From SAR116 cluster bacterium AG-426-I14 (GTDB lineage Bacteria; Pseudomonadota; Alphaproteobacteria; Puniceispirillales; Marisalimonadaceae): a DNA stretch of 64,000 nucleotides. Positions 8,178 to 16,246 of this stretch are shown here, in pieces. The stretch covers positions 1 through 64,000 of the forward strand of contig QCNS01000009.1 in NCBI GenBank assembly GCA_003210055.1. Reading direction: 5' to 3'. The position numbers and the translations under genes were made by a program. The notes under the pieces are model-generated. The model did not search any database and was not told where the DNA came from. It saw only the letters and a program-made list of their open reading frames with translations. The number at the start of each line of letters is the position of its first letter. Position 1 is the first letter of the stretch.

Positions 8178-9263
8178 ATGAAAAAAGTTTTTGCCTTTAT
8201 AATATTTTTTGTTTTTTGTATGATAAATTTATCATATTCTAAAAAATCTCTATCTTTGGAAAAATTTAAAATACAAAAAATTAGTGATACAATAAATTAT
8301 CCATGGGGAATGTCACTCTTAGATGAAAAAAATATATTAGTCACTTCAAAAAAAGGAAATATTTATTTTATAAATTTAGTTAATTTTTATACAAAAAAAA
8401 TTCATAAAATTATAGATACAAAACCTCATGGTCAAGGAGGTTTGCTAGATATTATGAATCTTAAAATTAACTCTACAAACTATGTGTTTGTTTGTTATGT
8501 AGACAAAATAGATAATGATGTTGTTATAAGTAGATTTAAATTAAATAAGTTAAAATTGTTAAATAAAAAAATTATATTTAAATCTGGTTATAAAAAACAA
8601 AGTAGCAAGCATTTTGGGTGTAGATTAATAAATTACAAAAATACTGTTTTATTTTCAATAGGTGACAGAGGTTATAGAGATAATTCACAAAACCCAAACA
8701 ATTATCCGGGAAGTATTATTCAGATATCACATAAAGGAGAAAAGTTAGGTAAAAAAAATAAAGGGTGGTTAGAAGGCATTTTTTCTATTGGTCATAGAAA
8801 TCCTCAAGGATTAATTGTCTTAAAAGAATTTGATCAAATTTGGTCTCATGAACATGGTCCCAAAGGAGGTGATGAAATAAATGTTATTTATAAAGGAAAT
8901 AATTATGGATGGCCAATTGTATCGCATGGTGAAGAGTATTGGGGAGGAAAAATTGGTGTTGGGGTTTCACAAAAAGGTTTTGAAGATCCAGTATGGAAAT
9001 GGATACCTTCAATAGCTCCTTCGGGTATAGATTATTACAAACATAGTTATTTTACTGAACTTCAAGGTTCACTGTTAATCGGATCACTAAAGTTTAAAAG
9101 TTTATATGCTGTAAAAATTATAAATCAAAAACCAATCTCTGAATTTATTGTCTTTAAAAATAAAATTGGACGTATAAGAGATGTTTTATCCCATCCGAAA
9201 GGTTATATTTTGCTTTTAAACGATGAATATGAAGGTGGGTTATATAAAATGTCAAAAAATTAA
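8178..9263 (+). CDS. PQQ-dependent aldose (glucose/sorbosone) dehydrogenase-like protein
   Basis: A 361-residue beta-propeller of the soluble glucose/sorbosone dehydrogenase family (YliI/Asd-like), exported by an N-terminal hydrophobic segment (VFAFIIFFVFCMINLSYS), so periplasmic. Family landmarks appear in order: NYPWGMSLLDE, GQGGLLDIMN, KHFGCRL, SIGDRGYRDNS, IGHRNPQGL, WSHEHGPKGGDEIN and NNYGWP. Members oxidise aldoses with PQQ, though many lack a known substrate, and some are predicted lectin- or adhesin-like. It starts 13 bases after the O-antigen ligase gene, so it is likely part of the glycan operon; a role in modifying a surface sugar is only inference. No PQQ biosynthesis genes are in the window. 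Confidence 0.83.
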   Translation: MKKVFAFIIFFVFCMINLSYSKKSLSLEKFKIQKISDTINYPWGMSLLDEKNILVTSKKGNIYFINLVNFYTKKIHKIIDTKPHGQGGLLDIMNLKINSTNYVFVCYVDKIDNDVVISRFKLNKLKLLNKKIIFKSGYKKQSSKHFGCRLINYKNTVLFSIGDRGYRDNSQNPNNYPGSIIQISHKGEKLGKKNKGWLEGIFSIGHRNPQGLIVLKEFDQIWSHEHGPKGGDEINVIYKGNNYGWPIVSHGEEYWGGKIGVGVSQKGFEDPVWKWIPSIAPSGIDYYKHSYFTELQGSLLIGSLKFKSLYAVKIINQKPISEFIVFKNKIGRIRDVLSHPKGYILLLNDEYEGGLYKMSKN

Positions 9264-9490
9264 GTTTATTATTTTTATAAATTTATTAATTTTAAACAAG
9301 TACTTACAATTATTATTTTTTATTAAAACTCAACATTAATAGCTAGCTAAGTTAAATTATAATATATTGGTTCACAAAAAATATAATTAGTTTAAAAACT
9401 TAAATTAGATACAATAATTTTTAGTCGTTTTTAAATATCTTCTTAGAACTATAATTAGTACTTTTAAGAAAATTATGTTTTAGTGTTGGT

Positions 9491-10858
9491 ATGAATTTTT
9501 CTTATAATAAATTTTCAGAATTTTCTAAGAATCTAACATTTAGTATTCTGTCAAGTTTTCTCTATTTACTAGTACTGTTATTTACACCAAGAATTTTTAG
9601 TCTAATTGAACCTGATAGTGGAGGATATATAGATTTTTCTAATATCAGATCATCATTTTATCCTTCAATAATTAACTTGTTTGAATTTATTGATATTTCT
9701 CTACAAATTTTAATTATTTTTCATATTTTTGTTTTTTTAATTTCACTAACTTACTTCATATATCAACTGTTAAAGTTTAAACTAAATAAATTTATAATTT
9801 TTCTTATATATTTATCCCTTCTTTTAAATATTTATTACAATGGTTTTCATTTTACAATTTTGACTGAAAGCTTGTCTTTTTCTATAATTTTATTACTTTG
9901 CGGTAATTTAATAAATTTCTTCCATTCTAAATCAAAAACAGTGATAGTTAATATAGTTTTTAATGTATCACTTTTATTATGTTTAAAGCCAGCAACCACC
10001 CCTATTTTTGTAGTAATTTTATTAACAGTTTTGTTAAATTTGTGGTTTGAAAAAAAATTAAAAATGACATTTTTTTTTAAGTTTATTTTTTTACCTATTT
10101 TTATAATTATTTCATTAGAAAACTATCTTTTCTATAGTAATCATCAAGAAAAAAAAACAGTTCTTGAAAGACATTTTTTTGGAAAATCTATTATGATTAA
10201 ATTACTCTCTTATCAAGAGAATAGTTTAATAGACGAATTACCAAATAATAATACATATGATTTTATCAAAAAAGCTGATAGCTACCTTGAAAATTTAAGT
10301 GGGTTTTATGGAACATGTTTAAAATTAGAAAGATATGGAGATTTTGAAAACTATTCTTATTTTTATTTAGTTAATGAAAAATATTTAAATTCTATTGAAA
10401 GCAAAAATTTTGTAAAAAAAACATTTAGTAATAATATCAATTTTTACATAAAATTAACTGGTCTACATTATCTTAATTTTTTTTGTGTTGCCACCCCTAC
10501 TAAATATGGATTTTACATCGATAAACCTCCTCTAATACCTAAAGATACATTTGATAAAAATTATAGAATAAATATAATATATTTTTCATTTTTGGGTCTT
10601 GGAATTACTTTTATTTTCACAAATATCATGTATTTATTCTTTTTTTTAAGAAATTTAATTGTAAAAAAAAAAATATTTGACCAAATTGATAAACTTAACA
10701 TAACTCTTATTTTTACAATTCAATCCTATTTAATAACAGTGGCAGGACTAACTATCTCTAACCCTAGATATTTAATGCTTGTTTTTCCTTTGATTGTTTT
10801 TGTTTCATTAACGACATTATACAAAATTGTTAGAGATTTTACTAAAATGACTAATTAA
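9491..10858 (+). CDS. Polytopic membrane protein, possible GT-C-type glycosyltransferase
   Basis: A 455-residue protein with about ten hydrophobic segments and no firm family match by eye. Near the first periplasmic loop it has EPDSGGYIDFSNIRSSFYP (residues 40-58), which resembles the acidic D-x-x-x-Y motif and the following R-x-x-x-YP stretch of GT-C lipid-linked sugar transferases (ArnT/GT39-like). TESLSF in a later segment resembles another loop of these enzymes. By position in the glycan region, a lipid-linked sugar transferase is plausible but unproven. It contains an in-frame 11-A tract (10663-10673). Its 3' end overlaps the convergent HAD gene by 8 bases. The 227 bases upstream are AT-rich and hold no recognisable gene. 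Confidence 0.6.
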   Translation: MNFSYNKFSEFSKNLTFSILSSFLYLLVLLFTPRIFSLIEPDSGGYIDFSNIRSSFYPSIINLFEFIDISLQILIIFHIFVFLISLTYFIYQLLKFKLNKFIIFLIYLSLLLNIYYNGFHFTILTESLSFSIILLLCGNLINFFHSKSKTVIVNIVFNVSLLLCLKPATTPIFVVILLTVLLNLWFEKKLKMTFFFKFIFLPIFIIISLENYLFYSNHQEKKTVLERHFFGKSIMIKLLSYQENSLIDELPNNNTYDFIKKADSYLENLSGFYGTCLKLERYGDFENYSYFYLVNEKYLNSIESKNFVKKTFSNNINFYIKLTGLHYLNFFCVATPTKYGFYIDKPPLIPKDTFDKNYRINIIYFSFLGLGITFIFTNIMYLFFFLRNLIVKKKIFDQIDKLNITLIFTIQSYLITVAGLTISNPRYLMLVFPLIVFVSLTTLYKIVRDFTKMTN

Positions 10859-11528
10859 TAACCTTGTAATTTATTTTATATTTTTTTAATTCCTTGATTA
10901 AAAATAATGACGGCTTGATTACAAAATTTTCTTGAGATTTCCTAAAAATGGGTAAATCAGAATGATGATCAGAAAAAAAAACTGTTTCTGACCATTGAAA
11001 ATTATTAGTTTTTATAAATTTTTCAACCGCTTCAAACTTTGTTATTCCAGTACAATTTTTATTTATAAAAAAACCATCATAAGTTTTGATACTACTGCTT
11101 AATTCTGTTGAGATAACATAGTTAAAACCTAATAGGTATGCAATTTCATTTGCATAGACATCTAAGCTTCCAGTAGCTAAAACTAAATGATATTTTTTTT
11201 CTTTGTATTTTTGTAAATATTTAAAAATATTTTTATTTAACTTGAACTTTGTTATATAGTTCGCAAATATTTTAGATCGCTTTTTAATATAAACTTTACT
11301 TTGTCCCTTGATAATAATTTTTAAAAAAAATAATTTCAACTTATCCCTAGTATATTTTGGATTTAAATAAAAAATAATTACATTTAGAATTAATAAAGGA
11401 ATGTGAAACCATCTTGATGGAGTATGAATTAATATATTTATCAAAAATAATTTAAAACAATCAGTATTAACTAATGTTCCATCAAGATCAAATATTACCA
11501 ACTTTTTATTTATTTTTATACGTCTCAT
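10851..11528 (-). CDS. HAD-superfamily (subfamily IB) phosphatase
   Basis: A 225-residue SerB-like HAD hydrolase. Motif I is FDLDGTLVNT with nucleophile Asp14 and acid/base Asp16; motif II is the Thr/Ser in LATGSLDVYA; motif III is Lys in GITKFEAVEKF; motif IV is FFSDHHSDLPIF. A hydrophobic stretch between motifs I and II (about residues 30-60) suggests membrane association. The ATG at 11528 is preferred over the GTG at 11537. It is the last gene of a minus-strand set after a UbiA-type prenyltransferase, an SMR protein and a sugar epimerase. By analogy with decaprenyl-phosphoryl-phosphoribose metabolism, it may remove a phosphate from a polyprenyl-phosphosugar. That role is inference. Confidence 0.85.
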   Translation of the reverse strand: MRRIKINKKLVIFDLDGTLVNTDCFKLFLINILIHTPSRWFHIPLLILNVIIFYLNPKYTRDKLKLFFLKIIIKGQSKVYIKKRSKIFANYITKFKLNKNIFKYLQKYKEKKYHLVLATGSLDVYANEIAYLLGFNYVISTELSSSIKTYDGFFINKNCTGITKFEAVEKFIKTNNFQWSETVFFSDHHSDLPIFRKSQENFVIKPSLFLIKELKKYKINYKVIN

Positions 11529-12498
11529 AAGCTGCACACATCATTTCAAGATCAGTATCTAAAGATTTCCAATCGAGATTAAAATTTACTTTTGCAGTAG
11601 ATAGAACAATATTTTTATTAGCAATGCTATATTGTTCTACATCCATAGGACTAATTTTAAAAAAATTTAATAAAGAAAGTAAACCAATAACTAATTTTGC
11701 TGGTAAAGGTATTAGTATCGATTTTGAACCAATTTTATTTAGAAACTTTTTTAGTAAAATTTTTGTTTTAAGTGGATATCTAGAACCTAAATTAAATATT
11801 TCACAAGGACAGTTTTGCATTGCGGCTTTTATAGATGCATATGCACAATCATTAACTGAAACAAATTGAAAAATATTTTGACCATTACCTATTAATGGAA
11901 TTGGAAGATTATGTTTCGCTAACCAAAATAAATTTTTCAAAATTCCTAATCTTTCTGGTCCAATTATTAATCTCGGACGAAATATTGTACAATTAATTCT
12001 TTTTTTAATTACCTCCTGCAAAATTAATTTTTCAGCAAAAAGTTTTGTTTTCCCATAATCTCCTAATGGATTTGGTTTTGCATCTTCAGAAATAGGGGTA
12101 AATTTTTGAACTCCATAAACCATATCAGTACTCCAAAATATTAAATGTTTTACTCCTTTTATCTTCATGAAATTAATTATATTTTTAGTTCCTGAAATAC
12201 TTGTAGATGCAAAATAATTATATCTGTTAAATCTTGGTTTATTTGGAATTATAAGTTTAGATGCTAGATGATGGATTACGTCTCCTTTTTGAAGCGGTAT
12301 TTTATACAAGTCTTCTTTATTAGAAATGTCACATTGTATATATTTATTTTTCTCTATATTGCATGATGGAAATTTATGTATATCTACAACTAAAAAATTA
12401 TCATTAGATGTGGATTTAAGTTTTTTAACAATTGTTTTTCCAAGAAAACCATTACCTCCAATTATTATATGTCTTTTATTTTTAGTAACTTTTTGCAA
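11506..12498 (-). CDS. NAD-dependent epimerase/dehydratase-like extended SDR
   Basis: A 330-residue extended SDR acting on nucleotide-sugar, sterol-like or lipid-linked sugar substrates. The Rossmann motif is GGNGFLG (14-20); the catalytic YxxxK appears in DYGKTKLFAEKL, preceded by the FWSTDMVYG strand that supplies the Ser/Thr; FRPRLIIGP and FQFVSVNDCAYA follow as in 3-beta-HSD/UDP-sugar epimerase relatives. It has no in-frame ATG near the N-terminus; the start is a TTG at 12498 with AGGAA about 8 bases ahead. It overlaps the SMR gene upstream by 17 bases and the HAD gene downstream by 23 bases, so the four genes form one operon. The exact reaction is unknown. Confidence 0.85.
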   Translation of the reverse strand: MQKVTKNKRHIIIGGNGFLGKTIVKKLKSTSNDNFLVVDIHKFPSCNIEKNKYIQCDISNKEDLYKIPLQKGDVIHHLASKLIIPNKPRFNRYNYFASTSISGTKNIINFMKIKGVKHLIFWSTDMVYGVQKFTPISEDAKPNPLGDYGKTKLFAEKLILQEVIKKRINCTIFRPRLIIGPERLGILKNLFWLAKHNLPIPLIGNGQNIFQFVSVNDCAYASIKAAMQNCPCEIFNLGSRYPLKTKILLKKFLNKIGSKSILIPLPAKLVIGLLSLLNFFKISPMDVEQYSIANKNIVLSTAKVNFNLDWKSLDTDLEMMCAAYETYKNK

Positions 12499-12853
12499 GA
12501 AAAATAGTTCCTATAACTATAAATGATAAACCTATTATCCGAGTAAAACTTATGTGTTCATTAAACAAAAAGTAACCACCTAAAAATATAATTATGTATG
12601 AAAGGCTAATAAAAGGAAATGCAAAGGATATATCGAATTTAGATAAGGAAATAAGGTGAGTAAACATACTTAATACCATTAAAAACAATCCACAAACAAT
12701 ATAAGAATTAAGGAAAATATTTTCTAAGTTTTGAAAAACAGAAGAGAAACTTAAGTCAAGTGTGCCGATAGTGTTCATTCCTTTTTTTAAAAGCAATTGA
12801 GAAGAAGCGTTTAAAATAACAGTAATAATTATAAAATAAAAAAAAATGTTCAT
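12482..12853 (-). CDS. SMR/EamA-type four-helix membrane protein (ArnE/ArnF-like putative flippase)
   Basis: About 123 residues with four hydrophobic helices, the size of a small-multidrug-resistance protein. The first helix ends in NASSQLLLKKGM, and SKFDISFAFPFISLSYIIIF plus NEHISFTRIIGLSFIVIG match ArnE/ArnF-type members that move undecaprenyl-phosphate-linked sugar across the inner membrane. The ATG at 12853 is preferred over 12868 because it overlaps the UbiA stop as ATGA, a common translational-coupling arrangement. Its position between a UbiA prenyltransferase and a sugar epimerase supports a role in flipping a polyprenyl-phosphate sugar rather than drug efflux, by inference. Confidence 0.75.
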   Translation of the reverse strand: MNIFFYFIIITVILNASSQLLLKKGMNTIGTLDLSFSSVFQNLENIFLNSYIVCGLFLMVLSMFTHLISLSKFDISFAFPFISLSYIIIFLGGYFLFNEHISFTRIIGLSFIVIGTIFLAKSY

Positions 12854-13824
12854 AAATAATTTGTCCATTCAATTTTTTTGTCCATCAAATAAGTATGATC
12901 TATTAAATGATTTAAAAATGGAATCTCCACAAAAAATAATATTATAAAAAGAATACCAATCAATCCACAATAAGTTAGAAAAAAAATTTTTTTATAAAGT
13001 TTGTCTGTAGATATACCATCTTCATTTTTTTTTGAAAGAGCTAGATTTAAATACCATACAAAAAGAAAACTAATAAACGGAAATAATATAATAAAAGCTA
13101 TGTGGTATTTAATAATAAAAATCGCAAGAAAAAAGTTAGATAATAATGCATAATAAAACGAGGATAGTAATAAACTATTTAAAGTATACGTTTCAAATGA
13201 TTTACGATAATTAGAGGCAACAACTTTATTATTAATCATTTTATATTCAGAAAATCTTTTCATTGCCATTAAAAATGCACCGCCAAACCAAAAACATATC
13301 GCTAAGCTAGCTGGTGGTGCAATTATTGTACAAATTGATGACCAACCTAAAAAAAGTCTAGTTGGATTATTTATAGCTTCTACTAAAACATCTAAGTAAG
13401 GTATTTCTTTAGCTCTAATTGGAGGTACATTGTAGATTAAACCCATAAATAGAAAGAAAATACTTATTAGAAAAAACATTGGTGTTAAAAGTGAAGATAT
13501 CAATAAACCAGCGATAACTAATACAAAATATTGAAATAAAACTAATTTATAAGAAATATGCCCTTGAGCAAGAGGTCGAGATTTTTTGATAGGGTGGTTT
13601 CTATCATAATTTTTATCTAATATTTCATTTAATGAATAATTAGCCGAAGATAATAGACATGTTGATAAAATTCCAATAAAGAAAAAACCAATTAAATTAA
13701 AATTAAATTCCTTTTCTATCGTAAGAGCAAGTATAAAACCAGGTAGCATAAAAATATTTTTTATCCAATGTAAAGGCCTTGCACAATCCAAAAGAAGCTT
13801 AGTTTTCTCAAAAAAATTTTTCAA
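12850..13824 (-). CDS. UbiA-family prenyltransferase, decaprenyl-phosphate phosphoribosyltransferase-like
   Basis: A 324-residue integral membrane protein with about nine helices. It begins like DPPR synthases (ARPLHWIKNIFMLPG) and its first polar motif is NEILDKNYDRNHPIKKSRP (residues 66-84), including the D-R-x-H-P-x-K-x-x-R-P pattern that distinguishes phosphoribosyl-transferring members from ubiquinone or haem O enzymes. The second motif region reads YLDVLVEAINNP. The reaction expected from the family is transfer of phosphoribose from PRPP to polyprenyl phosphate. No ATG is available: an upstream stop lies 24 bases before, and the start is the TTG at 13824. First gene of the minus-strand four-gene operon. 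Precise sugar unverified. Confidence 0.8.
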   Translation of the reverse strand: MKNFFEKTKLLLDCARPLHWIKNIFMLPGFILALTIEKEFNFNLIGFFFIGILSTCLLSSANYSLNEILDKNYDRNHPIKKSRPLAQGHISYKLVLFQYFVLVIAGLLISSLLTPMFFLISIFFLFMGLIYNVPPIRAKEIPYLDVLVEAINNPTRLFLGWSSICTIIAPPASLAICFWFGGAFLMAMKRFSEYKMINNKVVASNYRKSFETYTLNSLLLSSFYYALLSNFFLAIFIIKYHIAFIILFPFISFLFVWYLNLALSKKNEDGISTDKLYKKIFFLTYCGLIGILFIILFFVEIPFLNHLIDHTYLMDKKIEWTNYL

Positions 13825-13869
13825 CTGTAAATTTCTAATAATATGTTAATTTAAAACAATGTATATTTA

Positions 13870-13899
13870 TTGACATTTAAAATATTTTATATTTATTAG
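13870..13899 (+). promoter_or_regulatory. Predicted sigma70 promoter of the flippase-polymerase fusion gene
   Basis: A perfect TTGACA (13870-13875) is followed after 18 bases by TATTAG (13894-13899), a 4 of 6 match to the -10 consensus. An AAGAGAG purine run (about 13904-13910) follows as a possible Shine-Dalgarno before the ATG at 13921. It lies in the 96-base gap between divergent transcription units. The -10 match is weak. Confidence 0.35.
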
Positions 13900-13920
13900 T
13901 CATAAGAGAGTATATATCAA

Positions 13921-16230
13921 ATGTCATTAGTTTCTATAAAAATAAATAATTCATCACTGAAAACTTTTGCATTACCAATATTTTCTTTTTCTACACTTTT
14001 TATTCTTTTATATTTGAGTTATTCTGAGTTAAATGCTGAAAACATTAATACATTAGTAAGAAAATTTGAATTAAAGTATCTTTTTTTCGCGCTTTTTTTT
14101 TTAATTTTTCATCAATTAATTGCAAGTATAAGGTTTAATTTTTTAAAAAAAAAATTAGGATCGAATATAAGTTTTATTCAATCCAATGAAATTAATATTC
14201 AATCTCTTATTTATAAAACATTTTTTATTTTACCAATTTTTTTAGAAATAATAGGAAGATCAACTCATTCTAAGTTGATTGGTGATAGAGGCTTTTCGAA
14301 TACTATAAGTGTCACAATGATTGAAAAATTATCTTCTTTATTAGTGATATTAGCAATAATATTATTGTTGTTGTTTATACAGTTTGATTTGTATCAACTG
14401 AACACTATGTACCTAATGTATTATTCATTCATATTTTTGTTTATAATTATTTTATTTTTTATTCTCTATGTCATTAATTCAAAATTTCATATTTTTAAAA
14501 TACAGCAACTTAAAGAAGGTTTTTTAGAGTTAGTAAAACAACAAAATAAATATGTTTTCCTTTTAAGTTTTTTAATTCATCTAACAAGTATTTTTGCTTT
14601 ATATTTTCTGCTTCTTCAATTTTATTCTAAGAATAACTCATTTTTATTGATGATGTCTTCATTCATAATTGCGAGTCAAATGATTCCTGTTTCCATTGGT
14701 GGGTGGGGAACTAGAGAGATGACTGCTTTAATAACTTTTAACTACTTTGGTACAAGTTTTAAGGAAGGTGTTTTGTGTGCAACTATTTTTGGATTAATTT
14801 ACTTATTAGCTTTATTTATAAATTGGACCATAAATCACTCTGTATTAAAGTTACAAAAAGACAAAAATCTTTTCCAAAGTAACTATGTCCATAAATTTAC
14901 CAATTATAGATCTTTCGTATATTTTTTTTCATTTATGATATTTGCTTTTTTATCTATTAACTTCTTTTTACCTGTTAATGGGTTTGATACCAAATTTTCA
15001 ATTGCTGACAGTTTTGCATTGGTTTTGGGATTAAGCATATTTGTTAGTTGGTTTTTAAGACAACGAAAAAGAATTTGGATTGGTAATTATACAGGTAAGA
15101 TATTTGTTTTGCTTTTATTAACTTTAATTATAGGTTGGTTTATAGGATTTATAAACTTTAATTCAAATTCTTGGGCGTACGTAAATAGATTATCAGGTTC
15201 ATTAATTATTATTTGTTATTTATTCACTGGTTTAGGAATTGCTAAATTTATTAAAACAAAAGATTTAGATAATTTTGTTTATTTATTTATTATTACAATT
15301 TATTCCTCAATAATATTTCAATATTTTTTTTACATCTATTTTAATGTTGATGAATTAAATATTTATTCATCAGGAGAAAATTCACTTTTGAAAGAAGTTA
15401 TAGGTTTTTTAAGATGGTCTGAAGGTACTCCTTCAGGTTTTTTCTATGACAAAAATGCATTAGGTTTTAGCCTTTTATGTAGTATTGGATATTTATTCTC
15501 TAAAATCAGTAATAATACTTTTAAAAAGCATGATATTTACTTAATTTTATTTTCTTCATTTTTAATAATATTATCGGGTTCTAGAAGTAGCTTGTTAACA
15601 TTATCAATTCTTTTAGGTTTTACTTCTGTTTATTATTATTTTTCTGAATCAGAAATACATCCATGGATTAAAAAAACAATTTATTCTGTTATATTTATGA
15701 TATGTGCATTTTTACTAATTTTATTAATGCACTTTATCAGTTCTAAAGGTAATACTCTTACACCTCTAATTGATCTTACTGGGGCAAGAGGTATTTCTGA
15801 ATATTTTACCTTTTCTGAACATCGACTTTATATAATATTTATATCTATTAAATCTTTTTTGAACAATCCATTTTTTGGCCTGGGTTTAGGAGGTTTCGTT
15901 GAGTTGAAAGAAAGTGGAAATTTACCAGAGTATTGTATAAAACTTGGTTTTTCAAGTTCTTGCCCTGAATATACGGTTATACATAGTAGTCATTTATGGA
16001 TTGCTACTGAATTTGGATTGTATGGAACTATTGCTTATATCTTATTTTTTTTAAACATTTATAATTCTTCAAAATTATTAAATTATAATGACTTAAGAAA
16101 GCCTTTAATTCTAAATATTATCTTGATTTTTATAATTTTTAGTTGTTTTCATGATGTCATGTATCAAAGAATTTTATGGATTTTTTTAGGTTTTTCTCTA
16201 GCTTACAATAAAAGAAAAACAATAAATTAA
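13921..16230 (+). CDS. Fusion: LPG-synthase-TM/AglD-like flippase domain + O-antigen ligase/polymerase domain
   Basis: A 769-residue polytopic protein in one uninterrupted frame. Residues about 1-310 match the lysylphosphatidylglycerol-synthase transmembrane (UPF0104, AglD/MprF N-terminal) family: the conserved EIIGRSTHSKLIGDRG loop and PVSIGGWGTREMTALI are its signature. Residues about 330-769 form a Wzy/WaaL-type domain, with SEGTPSGFFYDKNALG, SGSRSSLLTLS, FGLGLGGFVEL and HSSHLWIATEFGLYG, the last resembling the ligase active-site loop. These domains are normally separate proteins. The fusion suggests coupling of lipid-linked glycan handling with polymerisation or ligation. It is transcribed away from the UbiA operon and ends 16 bases before a convergent SGNH gene. 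Confidence 0.8.
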   Translation: MSLVSIKINNSSLKTFALPIFSFSTLFILLYLSYSELNAENINTLVRKFELKYLFFALFFLIFHQLIASIRFNFLKKKLGSNISFIQSNEINIQSLIYKTFFILPIFLEIIGRSTHSKLIGDRGFSNTISVTMIEKLSSLLVILAIILLLLFIQFDLYQLNTMYLMYYSFIFLFIIILFFILYVINSKFHIFKIQQLKEGFLELVKQQNKYVFLLSFLIHLTSIFALYFLLLQFYSKNNSFLLMMSSFIIASQMIPVSIGGWGTREMTALITFNYFGTSFKEGVLCATIFGLIYLLALFINWTINHSVLKLQKDKNLFQSNYVHKFTNYRSFVYFFSFMIFAFLSINFFLPVNGFDTKFSIADSFALVLGLSIFVSWFLRQRKRIWIGNYTGKIFVLLLLTLIIGWFIGFINFNSNSWAYVNRLSGSLIIICYLFTGLGIAKFIKTKDLDNFVYLFIITIYSSIIFQYFFYIYFNVDELNIYSSGENSLLKEVIGFLRWSEGTPSGFFYDKNALGFSLLCSIGYLFSKISNNTFKKHDIYLILFSSFLIILSGSRSSLLTLSILLGFTSVYYYFSESEIHPWIKKTIYSVIFMICAFLLILLMHFISSKGNTLTPLIDLTGARGISEYFTFSEHRLYIIFISIKSFLNNPFFGLGLGGFVELKESGNLPEYCIKLGFSSSCPEYTVIHSSHLWIATEFGLYGTIAYILFFLNIYNSSKLLNYNDLRKPLILNIILIFIIFSCFHDVMYQRILWIFLGFSLAYNKRKTIN

Positions 16231-16246
16231 GTAATTTTCTAATTAT

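Noticed and set aside
9264-9490. Possible small RNA or gene in the gap before the GT-C-like gene
   Set aside because: The stretch is AT-rich with no cloverleaf, strong hairpin or open frame with a ribosome-binding site. A TATAAT at 9358-9363 lacks a matching -35 box.
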